A DNA stretch of 64,000 nt from the NCBI GenBank assembly GCA_019633425.1, contig WSUB01000027.1, positions 264,594 to 328,593 of the forward strand, written 5' to 3'. Positions 1 through 11,475 of the stretch are shown piece by piece; positions within the stretch are counted from its first letter, which is position 1; every line of letters starts with the position of its first letter. The notes under the pieces are model-generated. The model was not told where the DNA came from, did no database searches, and saw only the letters and a list, made by a program, of their open reading frames with translations. Source of the stretch: Tulasnella sp. 424. Taxonomy: Eukaryota; Basidiomycota; Agaricomycetes; Cantharellales; Tulasnellaceae. A program made the translations under genes and the position numbers.

Positions 1-271
1 TCCCAGATTTCGCATTTTTTATTTGAGAATAGTGTGGTAAGGTCTTCGTGATGAAGTCTGTCCCGATGGTGGCGCGATAACCGACGGCGAATCTACCTGA
101 TATGTACTACACGGGACGAAGGGGTGAAAAATCAGCGATGCCACAATGAACCCTCGACGATTGAGGAAAACTTACTTGATGCCGAAGTGAAGTCTTTCCG
201 ACCCCAGCTGGTCCAACGATAACGACCTTGATGAACCGAGCATTGCTTATACCCAGTTGGGGGTCTTCCAT
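1..271 (-). CDS. Rab-type small GTPase (Rab7/Ypt7-like), 5' part, cut by the left edge
   Basis: Small GTP-binding protein expected to control vesicle docking on endosome/vacuole-type membranes. Exon 1 is 271..176 (32 codons, starting MEDPQLG) and holds the P-loop GPAGVGKT, with the GxxxxGK[ST] lysine at residue 26. A 69-nt intron (donor GTAAGT, acceptor GTGTAG) follows. Exon 2 starts at 106 and gives YISGRF then YRATIGTDFITK, the switch I/effector region with its invariant threonine; this spelling is closest to Rab7-like proteins. The frame is continuous across the junction. The rest, including the WDTAGQ switch II and the prenylated C-terminus, lies outside the window. The exact Rab subfamily cannot be fixed from this fragment. 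Confidence 0.93.
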
Positions 272-791
272 CGTCGCGTGCGCGGGGTTTCACGGTTGTC
301 GGAGAGTAATTCCTCGATGGAACAAGTTCAGAAGCTTTATGAGTTCCCGTCCTTTCTACCTTGATTGCTATGTAGATAGATACTGAAGGCCTTGAAAGCG
401 TGTAGAGACCGAAAAATGCGCGAGGTAGTTAGAGGTTTGGTAGCGGAACTGAGGATGTCGTCGAGATCGCAATCCCAACAATATCTCTACGATTCCCAGG
501 CCGCCGCCACCCCCTGATACAATCATTTCCTAAGCCGGTCTAGACGACCAATCACCGATCGCCTGGAAAGATATGGAACGAGTAATTTCAAGCAGAGCAC
601 TCGCCTGTGACCACTTCATATCTTGGCTTGCATTCTTTGTATCCGTCAGAGGCTCAAGTTGGAGAGCTTGTGTTAGTTCCCCAAGAGTGAAATCAAAATC
701 GGAATAACTATAAGTGTACATGGGTATATCTCAACAATGACAAAGAAGAACGTCCTGAACTCTCTCTTAGTAGCATACAGTGGTGGCGCCA
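272..791. other. Intergenic region between the Rab GTPase and the dehydrogenase
   Basis: About 520 bases between two genes on the same (-) strand. It must hold the Rab promoter and the dehydrogenase 3' UTR. A 63-codon (-) frame at 530-721 exists, and beyond it a glycine-rich stretch can be read, but I found no recognisable domain and no convincing splice-linked gene. Confidence 0.5.
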
Positions 792-1709
792 TTACGCGGG
801 ATTCAGGATTATCCCTAGGGTGCTCGGTTTTGGTCTGGGATGCCATGGAGCTCCTCCTCGGACAAATCGGACTTCCCAATGCCCCTGCATCTTCTGTTGA
901 TAGAGCCGATGGAATACAAAGCCGTGCGTGTCGGCATCCGGCGGATTCTGAGGTCCACCCTGCGGCGACACCTCTAGCGCATAATAAAACCTATTCATTC
1001 CATTCATTCCGGTAATCAGCACCCGATCAGCTGCAACAGGTTCGGATATAATTGATTTATTACCTTTTCCCTGACGGGCCGTACGCCTCGGCACAAGCTT
1101 CGATGATGCTGGCCAATACACGCTTGCCTGCACACAGCCCTACCAGCGGCGGCATGCTCATGGAGGAGAGAACGTTCCCCGTCGCAATAAATAGGCGGGG
1201 TATACTATCTGGTAGACGATCGAATCCGGCGTTGGCAAGTCGAGCGACTTCGAAGGCGTGGACCCCGCTTAGGGCGACGTTTGCGTAAAAGTTCTGAAAT
1301 GAAGTTGATAGAGGATTGGAAGGTCCAGCAGGAGCAAATGTTGCATGCGCAACTGATGGAGAGACGAAAACTTACTGTTAGTTCTCTTTGCTAGCAAACG
1401 ATCGCATAAGAGGCTAGGCGGGAGAGAATGGTGCATACCATTGTAGATGACGACCGCAGCAGGGCCATAAGCCCTTTCCACTTCCTCGAATCCCCTCTCT
1501 ATGTCGGCCACTTTTCCTACATCCATCTTTACTGCGAAGTATCCGTCAGAGATAACGTCTATCTGCTCCACAGTCCGCGATGCAACGGCTACGTTGAATC
1601 CCTCTTTCTTGAACTTTCGCGCAACCCCAGCGCCAATATTGCTGCCAAACCCTACAATGAAGATTGTGGGCTTTGATGTCGGTGGGGATAGTGTAGAAGA
1701 CATGAGCAT
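792..1709 (-). CDS. Short-chain dehydrogenase/reductase (SDR) family protein, 252 aa
   Basis: NAD(P)-binding Rossmann-fold protein; substrate unknown. Three exons: 1709..1439, 1352..1064 and 990..792, with 86-nt and 73-nt introns; phases close exactly to 252 codons plus stop. The cofactor-binding glycine motif GFGSNIGAG lies at residues 20-28. The later elements VVIYN, NFYANV and LFIATGN are the usual SDR strands. The normal catalytic YxxxK is not present: the lysine is there in LCAGK but the tyrosine position is Leu. The C-terminal KRFYYALE and the tail ending NPA resemble a fungal subgroup of SDRs that lack the tyrosine. An alternative start is the Met at codon 3. It runs in the same direction as the Rab gene downstream. 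Confidence 0.93.
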
Positions 1710-3146
1710 GGGACGCCTTTAGAGGTTTGTAGAGAGGGAGGGAGGGAGGGTTGAAGTGGCCGTTGTCAACCAACCAGCCTAGACTTATATTCCCCGCCCT
1801 TGATGATTAGCCTTCGACCTCGTGTCTTATCGCCATGAGTTCGTCACGAGAGTTTCCGAATGTCACGTTCTAGTTCCATCAATGAAACCTATGAGGGTAA
1901 GCGATGTGTCCGCGATGACAGGGAATCTCGAGATGAAGAGTTGTGGAGTAAAGGCCATCAAAAGAGCTAGGAGTTCAAAAGCCCTTGAATAAAGCCCCGC
2001 TCCGATGCTTTCGGTAGGCGGTCAGCCAGAATCTAACGTGGGCCGGAAATTCAGGGTTACCTTCTCCGATCCAGTCGGACTCCAGGATGCACGCAACGAC
2101 AAGTCTACAGGAGGCTCCATCGCGTAGCATCATCAGTAGAGCGTATTTCGACATCAGTAGGCCTTGAATCTGGAGACTTCGAGACGATATTGCTGTCGAC
2201 GATGGAGGTCGTTGAGAGATAACGACCCAAATATCAAGAAAAGTCATCAAACCGCCGTTCCGGTCGGACGGTATTTCGTAACGTCTCCGCATCCTACGGA
2301 GAGGAGTGGAGCTTGGACCCTATTGTGCCCGTTGAGACAGTTATGCTGCGGCTTGGGGAGGGCGTCTTTGGGCGCGGTATTCATCCCAAAGCTCCGCATT
2401 TGTGCTGAGCCGCCTAATGCCCGGTCTCGACGGAGGCCACGGCTTCACTAAAGAACCCGAAAGCGTTCATTTGAATACACAACGGATAAGTAAATTGCCA
2501 CAGGTTCGCTTATAGGAGCTCGCTCAGTAATCACATGGACGCCGTCGAGCGAACGGCCGGCGCAACTTGCCACGAAGCGCAGCGTTGCCTACAAGGCTAG
2601 AACATGCAATACAATTGCTGCGGTTAAAAAACAGCTCGGACGATTCTCTTCTGGGTAGTAGGTGGCGAATCGACCCACACACAGGTAAGAATGGGGTCTC
2701 GTCGCTTCCACGCACGGTGGGGAGCTTTGTCGGTTCCCGAGTTCGGGTTGTGCATGACCAGATATCGATAAAACTTGTCTTCACGTAGCCTGCGCGATAC
2801 ACATCTCAGGGAGAAAGCGCGGGAGTTTTCGACGATGTCGGCGACGTCGAACTCGAGGACCTACCCAGTAGGAGACGGACATGTGAAATCCGTGTCCGGG
2901 GGAAAACACCGTCCCAGGGTCGATTTCGCCGATTCACCGACGACCCACAAAGATCACACGTTAGAAAGCGTGATTGAGCATATTTCTCATAAAGAAAAAG
3001 GAAAGCGATGGTACCGTGGAACAGTAAGACATGCAATTGGATAGGTGGCATGCAAAAAGAGTACAGCAAAGTATGAAAAGACCAATTGGATCGACGGAAA
3101 TATAACGAGCAGATGAAGGGATAACAAAACGACGGGGGCGAGTCGT
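1710..3146. other. Intergenic region between the dehydrogenase and RPL15
   Basis: About 1.4 kb containing the dehydrogenase promoter and the RPL15 3' UTR. The longest frame is 105 codons on the (-) strand at 1975-2292, with no domain I recognise. Weak frames at 2524-2802 (-) and 2775-3044 (+) overlap each other. I do not call a gene here. Confidence 0.5.
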
Positions 3147-4020
3147 TTATCGGTATCGCTTGAGCGACAGACTGTAGGTATAGGCAAAGACTAGTCAGAT
3201 ATTGCATCAAGGTCATAGACTTAGAAGGGAGAACGCACGTGTTGTGCCTCTTCCAGGTGGCTTTTCGGGGGCTGCGACGGTAGCGGTGTCCCTTGCCAAT
3301 ACCACGGTTCTTCTTGCCGATAGAGGTGAGAGCACGAGCTTCCCTGCGCTTGTGCACAGGTGCGCAGATCCAGTTGATGCGGGAGTCCCGGCGGATCTAG
3401 AATACAAAGCACATGAAGATGGTCAATAAGAATGCTTCCAGCGGGATGCGTTCTCCGCAATCCCAGGATACGTACAGTCTTGTGAGAAGGGTCGACACAG
3501 ATGATTTCATAGTATTTGTAGATCTGGTCTTCGTTGATCCAGTAAGAGTTCAAGACACGGAGGTTGCCACACCGTCGGCCGACGCGTTCCTCGGCAGTGG
3601 TCTTCAGAGAACGCTTGTACTTCAGTTTGGTCACACCCTGGTGAGTGGGCTTGCCGTAGACGATACCTAAATGGTCGCACAACGTAAGTCTTCGGCGTTA
3701 TATGCGGAAGAACAGTGAGACGGACCCTTGTGCACTGGACGCTTGCGACCACCGCGGCGGACACGGATACGGTAGATGACATAGCCCTGCTTGGACTTGA
3801 AACCAAGTCGACGAGCCTTGTCAGGACGTGAAGGGCGGTGTGCACGGTGGATGACATTTAGTTGACGGTATTCCCAGCATCTGATCAGTACAATAATTTC
3901 AATCAGTACGGAGGTCAGAGGAGGACGATATCGTCGGTCGTACCGGATACGAAGGAGGAAGCGGTACACATCGGACTGCTTCTTCCGGTTCAACTCCTGC
4001 ATATACTTGTAGGCACCCAT
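3147..4020 (-). CDS. RPL15: 60S ribosomal protein L15 (eL15), 201 aa
   Basis: Component of the large cytoplasmic ribosomal subunit. Five exons: 4020..3944, 3880..3726, 3666..3476, 3396..3239 and 3171..3147; all phases fit and give 201 residues, against about 204 in the family. The start [10 protein letters not shown] is the conserved eL15 N-terminus. [32 protein letters not shown] and the basic end LSLKRYR are all diagnostic. The second intron begins with an unusual GTCCGT donor. The last coding exon is only 25 nt. A non-coding first exon is likely upstream (see next entry). Confidence 0.97.
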
Positions 4021-4479
4021 CTTGGCTTGAAGTCTAGTGGGTGGAAGTAATGAAACGCGGCGTCAGGTTCACGTTCAAGCACGAGCAACGAGCAGGTTGT
4101 GGAGGTAAATGGGAACGATTGCGGTTATTCTGCGCTAGATGGTGACAGTGAAAGCTCTGAGGTTCCTAATACTCACTTGTTGGCGGCGCTATTGAGCCTC
4201 TTGTCAGCACCTACTCCGTTGAAAGTGAAATTGGTGGTCACTACGTTCGCACGGTGATCCGACCGCGGGATTAGTCAGCAGCGGTTTCCTTTTCCGGCCT
4301 CAAGCGGCGATGTCGTTCTTTTCGCGCTCGGTCCGAAACCAAGTCAAAATCATAAGCTGTTTAGCCGGATTAGCTTACTTTTGGTACCAAGCACTCGATC
4401 AATAGACATGCGGAAGAGGCTGTTCTGATCGCAGACTAAACGAATAACCCGTAGGGCGGGGTCAATTACAACGTGAATT
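4021..4479 (-). promoter_or_regulatory. RPL15 leader with probable 5'-UTR intron, and promoter
   Basis: On the (-) strand a strong donor GTGAGTATTAGG lies near 4176, preceded by CGCCGCCAACAA. An acceptor CCACCCACTAG sits 13 bases upstream of the RPL15 ATG. Together they suggest a 5'-UTR intron of about 140 bases, a common arrangement in ribosomal protein genes of fungi. MAD2 ends at 4480, so the RPL15 promoter occupies roughly 4180-4480. Confidence 0.5.
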
Positions 4480-5337
4480 CTAGTCGTCACGGTACACTAC
4501 TGTCGCCTGAATCTGGTGAACAGAGGTCGAGGCTTTCTTGAGCTTGACTTCCGTTGCAGAATCCATTTCGATCGCATGCGTATGCGTGTCCTCCCAACCA
4601 TCGGCTGTACTATCTTGATGACCATCATCTTTGACATATGCCAGGATATTGCAGAGCGCGGGTTCTTGGATGTCACTGAGCATGCTATTTGTGCCACGTA
4701 TTCCGGCAAGCATTGAACGGACTTCTTCTTGGACTTCGCTATCTGGCTTGGGCGCTGCGCTGGATGGGTGCTCTCTCAGAGGAGACTAGCTGGTCAGCTG
4801 GACAAAATGGAGAAGAACTTACCCCGGCGGCGGCTCTACCGCCTTGACGTCAAAAACCCAACGTTCCAGGGTTTGCTTCGTTTCCTTGGAGACGATGACG
4901 AGAACCACTTGGTTGATGGTCTGGCTCATCAGCCATTCTAAGGAGGACGGCAAACTTTCAGAGGATCGCTCGGCGTTTGTCTTTTTCCACCGACGGGACG
5001 TACTCTGAACTTACGTTCAACCTGGCTCAAAACGCTGGACACGTATGTCTCCAGCTCCTCATTCGTCGCAATGAGAAGCTCCAAGTCAAATTTATTGACC
5101 ACCATAAAGTCCTCGATCGCATAGACGCCTCTCAGAAAGAGAATTCTGGAAGCGAAATTGCCCAAGCGCGTGCCGCGGAGTGAGCAATAAACTTCCGAGT
5201 CCCATGGTCCGGGACGTTCGGATGGATTGGACGCACGAGTAGATAGCATAGCGGAGATAATCTGCGATAGCCGTTGCTGATCCTCGTAATGCTATGACCT
5301 GTTGGGAAGGAGGAGGCATAGGAATGTGGTGAGACAA
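4480..5337 (-). CDS. MAD2: Mitotic spindle checkpoint protein MAD2 (HORMA domain), 213 aa
   Basis: HORMA-domain protein that binds CDC20 and holds back the anaphase-promoting complex until kinetochores are attached. Four exons: 5337..5237, 5145..5015, 4937..4823 and 4774..4480, total 214 codons with stop, close to the family's ~205 residues. QQVIALRGSATAIADYLRYA is the HORMA N-terminus, ILFLRGVYAIEDF the next helix, LERWVFDV the central strand, and LKKASTSVHQIQATVVYR the C-terminal 'safety belt'. Exon 4 uses a CTGAG acceptor, the only one that keeps the frame. An insert rich in E, P and S after the LERWVFDV strand is slightly longer than usual. Confidence 0.95.
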
Positions 5338-5837
5338 GAAGAGAAAGCCTGCAGCAGTACAAAGGCGTGTTGGCCGTGCGGACGGTCGGGTGCCGGGGCC
5401 GCTTGGTCATATTTAGCGTGGAAACACAGACGGTGTTCTACTTTTGGTGGCGTCACGGCCCGCAGCCTCAACACGCTCCCCCGACGTTCCACCACCATCA
5501 CCTACCTCCTTCCCCAGCACTCCTTACTCTCGGGACGACTAGCTCACGACAATAAACTAAAATTTTCGACTTTGGAAGTGGTAAGTTTCTGTGGATTTCC
5601 CCTGTGTGGAGCCATTGAACATGCGTCCGTTGACCAAAATAGTATCTCATAATACCCATACCCTAGGCTCTCCATCGGTCTTGTCTACTAGCCAAACCGC
5701 ATCAGTAACCAAACCCTCCGATCATCTCTTGGCGGCTCAGGATTAGCTTGAACTGACCTGGGAAGAACGAGGCCACAGCTTCCCTTGACGAACATCCCCT
5801 TACGAGAAATAACGATTCCCGCTTAACTGAAACGATC
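5338..5837. promoter_or_regulatory. Divergent promoter region between MAD2 and the GH16 gene
   Basis: 500 bases separating MAD2 (-) and the glucanase (+). No gene-like frame with recognisable content. A pyrimidine-rich tract and CCAAAC/ACCAAACC stretch lie at about 5690-5720 on the + strand. Confidence 0.5.
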
Positions 5838-7869
5838 ATGACGAAACTCAACCTCGCTACTCAGAAACTCTTACTCCCAATCACACTCATCATCCTCATT
5901 TTCACTCTCGCCTCCAATGCAGCAGTGCACCCTCCCATCGGAAAATCAAGCCCAAAACGGCATACCTCCTCCCAGGCGGAGAACTCTACTCCAAAGCCAA
6001 ACGCCGCTCCGAACAACACTCCTCGGCGAGCTCACCCTTATCCGGAGCTCGATGCCATGCTGAAGAAGTCTCAGTCGCTATGGACTCGAGCCTTCACGGC
6101 AGGCGAACGTCTAGTCCGCGGTCATCCGAAAAGCAAGACGCAACGAGACAAGAACTTGGGTCCAGGCCCCGGCTACTCCGCATCCTTGAAAGCCATGAAG
6201 CGGAAGGAAAAGAAGGAGAAACGGGCTCAACGCCAGAAGCGACAGACGAACCTGGCCAGTACTGCTACGACATCTGGTTCTGCCGCGGCTCCATCAGCGA
6301 CCGGAAGCACAAACAGCTCGGCCCCGGTTTGGATCTTGGACGATGTTTACGCTGGCCAGAATTTCTTCGAGTGAGGGTTTTGTGTGATCGTCGTGGAAGG
6401 CCCTCGCTGAACTTGAACCTACAGCTATTTCGCATTCTATAACTACAAGGACCCCACAAACGGTCTCGTTGAGTATGCCTTCAATGACTAATCCTTCGTG
6501 TCGACGGACTCGCCTAACGGCGCTGTTTACCCATTTCGTTAGATATGTGACCGCTGATGAAGCATTCGGATCCCAACTCGCCTACGTGCAAAAGGACAAC
6601 AAGGTTATCATGAAAGCCGACAATACGACCGTGCTGCAGAACGGCCAGCCTCGCAAGAGGTAGGTTTGATACAACGGGCGGTGAGCGTGATTTTGAACCT
6701 TTTTGGTCTGGTAGCGTCCGTATCGAAACGAACAAGGCTTACACGGGCGGGCTCTTCATCTTGGATTTGGAGCGTGGACCATACGGATGCGGTTCGTGGA
6801 CTTGACGCCATGGAAACCAAGTCATTCACACTGAACTTTGTGTTTTATTTTCAGGAGTTTGGCCGGCTTTCTGGACGACAAATGCCAACTGGCCACAAGT
6901 AGGTTCATAGCCTGCTGATGGCTGGTTGCAATTTGCTGAAGATTTCCCTTTCAGAATGGCGAGATCGACATCTACGAGGGTGTTCATTTGAGTACCAATA
7001 ACCAAATGACCTGGCATACTAGTCCCGGTGCGTCCTAGTATGGTTGCTAAAAAAATGCCCCGACCTGACATTCACCGCGTATTAGGTTGCAATCTCAAGG
7101 TTCCGGGAGGTTTTACCGGCTATGTTAACGTGCGTTCATTAAGGGTCGATGCGAGAACTACATCCAACCGTGTTGCTTGTCTTTGACAGAGCACCGACTG
7201 CAACGCCCTAATTAACAACAACGAGGGCTGTGCTATTACGGACCAATCTTATTCATCATCCGGAGCAACCTTAAAGAACATTGGAGGCGGTGCCTTTGCC
7301 GTGAAGTGGGATACCACGGGTATCAGCGTCTGTTCGTCGCAAATCACATTTTCCAACGTAGCAACCCGTTCTAACGATTTACAACTTTTGACAGGGTTTT
7401 TCCCTCGTGCCGTCATTCCAGACGACATTCTCGAGTTTACTCCTAACCCAGCCCTGTGGGGTCAACCTCAAGCTCACCTGTCGCCAGATAACTGCGATAT
7501 CGTTCAACACTTCCAAGAGCACAAAATCATTTTCAATATCACGTTCTGTGGAGATTGGGCTGGTATGACCTACCTCACGTCTGGTTGTCCCGGAACATGC
7601 AACGACCAGATTATGAACCCCGCTAACATCAACGTGAGTTTTTGGCTGTGCTGCGTTGGCTAAGCGAAGGGGGGTGGCTGACGGAACTTGCATTTGACGG
7701 ACCTTGACCATAGGAGGCAATCTGGGTGATAAACTCGCTTCGAACTTACACGAACTCTGATTTGCAAGCAGGTGTTCTTAATGCAGGGACGTCTTGGAGG
7801 AGTGGGAAGAACCTTTTGTGGGGTGTGGTCATGAGTCTATTAGTGACGTTCTTTGGTGGATGGATCTAA
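5838..7869 (+). CDS. GH16 endo-1,3(4)-beta-glucanase-like protein, membrane-anchored, 490 aa
   Basis: Glycoside hydrolase family 16 enzyme acting on beta-1,3 (mixed) glucans, probably for wall remodelling. Ten exons, all frame-consistent: 5838..6370, 6425..6472, 6543..6659, 6715..6791, 6855..6898, 6955..7027, 7086..7129, 7190..7331, 7395..7633, 7714..7869. An N-terminal hydrophobic segment (about residues 11-30) is followed by a basic, Ser/Pro-rich linker of about 140 residues. The catalytic ExDxxE motif is GEIDIYEG with Glu276, Asp278 and Glu281. GGLFILDLERGPYGCGVWPA and NAGTSWRSGKN are typical of the fungal laminarinase-like group. The last 18 residues are hydrophobic, so either a second membrane helix or a GPI-anchor signal. 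Exon 8 ends with a GTTCGT donor, chosen because it restores VWFFPRAVIP. Confidence 0.95.
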
Positions 7870-9005
7870 TGACCCGGAGCGTGTAGTACATGTACATAGT
7901 TGCCTTTTTTCCTTTTCTCTTTGCTCCGGATTTCGGATTTTGTTACATAGAGTTTACTTTACTTTACTGAATTCTCTTATCTATGCTGCACCCACGAATT
8001 AGGCTTGACCCTGAGCTGAGAGCCCCAACAATTACTTCTCCCGATCGATATTAACTGAGTGCGCGTTTGTCCTTCATTCCCCAATCTCTTGTTCCCGGGC
8101 GCTTCTTCTTGGGCGGTTCAAGTCATTCTTCCACCCGTGCAAGTCATGGCAACAACAGCTGATAGCATTATTACTGGAGCTGCAGACTACTTAATAGAGG
8201 AATTTTTGCAAACTACTACGAAAGACTACTGGCGTGCTGAGAGAGGATTGCGGAGGTGATGAGAGGTGGGGAGTGTTCAGAAAGACTAGATACAACAACA
8301 GGGGCAAATGGGATAATTCACATTTTGAAAAAAGAGGCGCGAGTCGTGATGATGCGGATGAGGTGGAGGAGGGGCACAACAGCAGCAATCGTACCATGCA
8401 AAAAACGATAGCAAGACGAGGCCGAGAGAGATAGAGAAAATGGAAAGGAAAGAAAGATGGCATGTGAGAGCGACGAAACCGTATTAGGTAAAGGCAAGGT
8501 CCGACGACTAGGAGAGAGAAAAGGAACCGCATACTTGGGGAAAGGGAAGGTCATGCACAGAGAAGAGGGAATCCCATAGAATAGAAGAAAACAAGAACAA
8601 GAGACGACAAAGAGAGATAGGAGGAGTGTGTGGCAGGACGCGCAATGGAGGAGGAAATGACTACTAGAGTCTGATTGGAGGGTGGAACTGGGAGGAGGGT
8701 TTTTCGTAGCGGTGGGTGTGGTGTGCTTCGCCGAAGGCTGGTGTGATGAAATCTGAAATGAATCGCAGAACGAGGAACGCCAGGCCGCCCCCTCCAGCGA
8801 TTCCGAAGGAAAATCGCATAACAGGGAAGGAGTAAAAGGATAACGAACACCCGGGAATACTCATATGTACAGTAGATGAAAAACGCTCCGGGCGGGGGAA
8901 TTGGAAACGTTGCATTTTGAAATTTTGGTTGGTGTCGGGTTTGCCTTTGGGTTCATTCGCTCGCTCGGTTGATCCGTTTTTTTCGGCTAAACTAAGCTAA
9001 TTCGC
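7870..9005. other. Convergent intergenic region between GH16 and bZIP genes
   Basis: About 1.1 kb between the 3' ends of two convergent genes. It is purine-rich on the + strand from 8230 to 8900, which creates spurious Ser/Leu/Phe-rich frames on the (-) strand. A T-rich stretch just after 7890 probably contains the glucanase 3' UTR. No gene is supported. Confidence 0.55.
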
Positions 9006-10523
9006 TTAAGCCGAAGAGAGATCGCCACGCTTTCTCCTCTTAACACCACCCGAAATGTCCAACCCAAGGCCCAAACCACGTGCTTCGAGGATCTCCAAAG
9101 CAGCTTTGGCAGCGTCCCCGCTGGCTGGGTTCTTCTTGGCCCTGGCACGGGTCTTCCGAACGTTGCCGAAAGCTTGAGCTTTGATCACGGCGAGGGTGTT
9201 GGACATGGCTGCAGCTGCTGCGTCCGAGTTGCTTCGGGCGCCTTTGGAGGAGCTGCGACCGCTGCCGGTTGAGGAGCGAGAAGAGGATGAAGCGGGTGCG
9301 GGGAAAGAGGAATAAGTGTGGCGGCGACGGGCGCGTGCGGAAGAGTCCTTGGAATCGTCCATCGAGGCGGTCTCGAGAGTGGTATAGTCCATCGTATCGT
9401 TGCCGACGGGGTCGAGCGCGAGGGTAGAGGTAGTGAGAGAACGGCGATGGGAGGTGGTGAAGTCGTTAAGAGCATAGGAATTGTACGAAGTGGGGTAACC
9501 GGGAGGAGGCATATTAGCATCAACGGAATAAGCGTCCGTGCCGTTGGCAGAATAGGACAAGGAAGAAAGACCGCCGAACGCGCAATCGACGGTAGAAGAT
9601 GGAGTGAGTTGTCCGCTTGCAGGGTCGGTAGGGTCCATAGAGAAGTGCATAGGTGTGGGGGAGGTCGTAACGGCCGTGCTGTGCCCTGAAGAGGACGAGT
9701 ACAGGCTGAGCGGGCTGCATTGCTGCTGCATGAGTCCACCGCGAATGGCCTCTCCGTCGATGTCCTCGACTTTACCGAAGGAGAAGGTCTCGTCACCAAA
9801 GACGGTACCCTCTTCGCCGTAGCTGGTGCCAGTGGCGGAGTGTTCTTGGAGAGAACCGGCAGAGGACAAGGGGGTTTCGATGAGGGAGGAAGAGGAAGTG
9901 GAAGTGCCGGTGGTTTGAGCGGTTGCGGCGGCTGCTGCAGCAGCGGAAGCGGCAGCTAGTTGCTGGCTCGCTGCCACTGCGGCGGGAGTACCCGCAGTCG
10001 CTTTAGCGTAGGCTTTCCAGATTCGCTCGCGCTCTTCGAAGCCTTGGAGGAGGGCTTTTAGGCGGACGTTTTCTTGGCGAAGTTCGGTGCTGTCGTCATG
10101 AGCGTCTCGGCAGGCATCTTGAAGCTTGCGAACGACGGTCTCGAGGCTGGTAACTGGAGCGGGGCGGGGCGGCGGGTCAGCACAAGGCAACGAAATCAGG
10201 GTCTGGGGGTGTTGTTCGTACCTGTCTCTTCGAGGTTGGCGATGTAGTTTGACCGCCGCTGACGGAAAGCAGCTAGAGAGGAGCGGATTAGCAAGTGAAG
10301 TGAAAAGCGGTGCACAGAGTAACATACCTTGAGCGGAGGCGTTCTTGCGCTTTTTCTCGAGGAGAGCAGGGTCCGAGATTTGGCCGGATGTTGACGAAGG
10401 CGATGAACGGTTGGACTCCTCAATACTGCCGGCAGCGAGAGTCGCAGAGGACGATGATGAAGCAGCATAAGGGCTGAAGTCGCTTGAGAACTTGTAGAGA
10501 GGTGCAACAGCGGAGTCGGCCAT
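9006..10523 (-). CDS. bZIP transcription factor, 464 aa
   Basis: Sequence-specific nuclear regulator; target genes unknown. Three exons: 10523..10328, 10272..10222 and 10153..9006, with 55-nt and 68-nt introns that both fall inside the bZIP domain. The joined basic region is KKRKNASAQAAFRQRR (about residues 57-72), with the N-x-x-x-Q-x-x-F-R-x-R-R signature. A leucine zipper continues through LEETVTSLETVVRKLQDA and the following charged helix to LKALLQ. After that come an Ala run (about 10 residues), Ser/Thr-rich low-complexity sequence and a basic C-terminal tail with possible nuclear signals (VRKTRARAKK, VKRRKRG). The AP-1-type C-terminal cysteine domain is not seen. Its promoter is the source of a duplicated segment at 52.26 kb. 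Confidence 0.92.
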   Translation of the reverse strand: MADSAVAPLYKFSSDFSPYAASSSSSATLAAGSIEESNRSSPSSTSGQISDPALLEKKRKNASAQGMLLCAPLFTSLANPLLSSCFPSAAVKLHRQPRRDRYEQHPQTLISLPCADPPPRPAPVTSLETVVRKLQDACRDAHDDSTELRQENVRLKALLQGFEERERIWKAYAKATAGTPAAVAASQQLAAASAAAAAAATAQTTGTSTSSSSLIETPLSSAGSLQEHSATGTSYGEEGTVFGDETFSFGKVEDIDGEAIRGGLMQQQCSPLSLYSSSSGHSTAVTTSPTPMHFSMDPTDPASGQLTPSSTVDCAFGGLSSLSYSANGTDAYSVDANMPPPGYPTSYNSYALNDFTTSHRRSLTTSTLALDPVGNDTMDYTTLETASMDDSKDSSARARRRHTYSSFPAPASSSSRSSTGSGRSSSKGARSNSDAAAAAMSNTLAVIKAQAFGNVRKTRARAKKNPASGDAAKAALEILEARGLGLGLDISGGVKRRKRGDLSSA

Positions 10524-11475
10524 GGAAAGTTGTCGTGAAGGGGATTATGATATTGTGTACGTCAAAAATACAAAGAGGATGAGGATGAGATGGGCAAGAG
10601 GGGTATAGATGTGAGTGTTTGATGAGGTGAGAGAGCGGGACGGAGGCAGCAAAATAAGTAGGAGAAAACACGAGGACGACAAGGACTGGCCATGGCCTTG
10701 TAGGGTTCTCGAATCCCTTGAAGCCGATGGTTGCCTTGAAGGAGGTGAAGCAAAACACGCCTCCCCCCAAAGGAATTCCAGCCCTTTCCATGGGGAGCCG
10801 GTCCGTCAAGGGTCATACGGTGGCAAGCTCAGGACACAACAGACCCGAACACGGCGACGTTCGATCCCAGAACTGATAAAGTGCCCAAAGACGTTAGCGA
10901 GATAGCCACACTCTGTCTTTCCCTCTCTTGCATTGGGTGTCGTGTTGAGGGTCGGAGTCAAAGAGGAACGTGTACGGCTGACGCTGATTGGTCGCCGCTC
11001 TCGGCCTTCTCACTTGATCAGCTTTTTTCCTGAGCTTTCAATTTAAGAATTCCCCCTGCCACGAGCCCCCGCCCAAAATCCCACAGCACCCGACGCACCT
11101 CATCTCGAGAAAAATAAATTCATTGATGCAAAAAACCGTACGACACAATACAAGGTTTCCCGCTCCGCCCGCTACTCGCTATCTCTCAAGGGGCGCTCCT
11201 CGCTCGCGGATGTTCAAAGCGGGAACACCAACCACACGCAGCCAAACAAATGCAATGAACGGCGCGCGGCCCACAAGCTATCTATCAAAACCCCAAGCCT
11301 TCGACACGCACGGGCGTCGGACATTTTTTTTTTTCATAATCTGGACTAGTGGTCTATCATTGCCCAGACAGGAAGGCGGTCGATCTCTTTCCGGGGGCGT
11401 TGCACATAATTGGTCCGATCAACACCACAGCACCGTAATTCGGCAACATCACCCATGAGCTGCTGCTGCTGTGTC
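10524..11475. promoter_or_regulatory. bZIP promoter and APC4 3' flank; source of the duplicated block
   Basis: About 950 bases between the bZIP start and the APC4 stop, both on the (-) strand. Bases 10601-10997 reappear at 52259-52574 and 11334-11755 reappear at 54459-54837, both in the same orientation. A CTGATTGGTCG box (inverted CCAAT) at about 10983 is kept in the copy. Confidence 0.8.

Noticed and set aside
1975..2292. 105-codon (-) frame between the dehydrogenase and RPL15
   Set aside because: No recognisable domain, no good splice-linked partner exon and overlap with equally long frames on the + strand.
8191..8915. Several hydrophobic Ser/Leu/Phe-rich (-) frames
   Set aside because: They are produced by a purine-rich + strand between two convergent genes; composition alone explains them.
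9185..9799. 204-codon (-) frame inside the bZIP gene
   Set aside because: It is another frame of the bZIP exon 3, whose own frame is longer and encodes the expected low-complexity tail.
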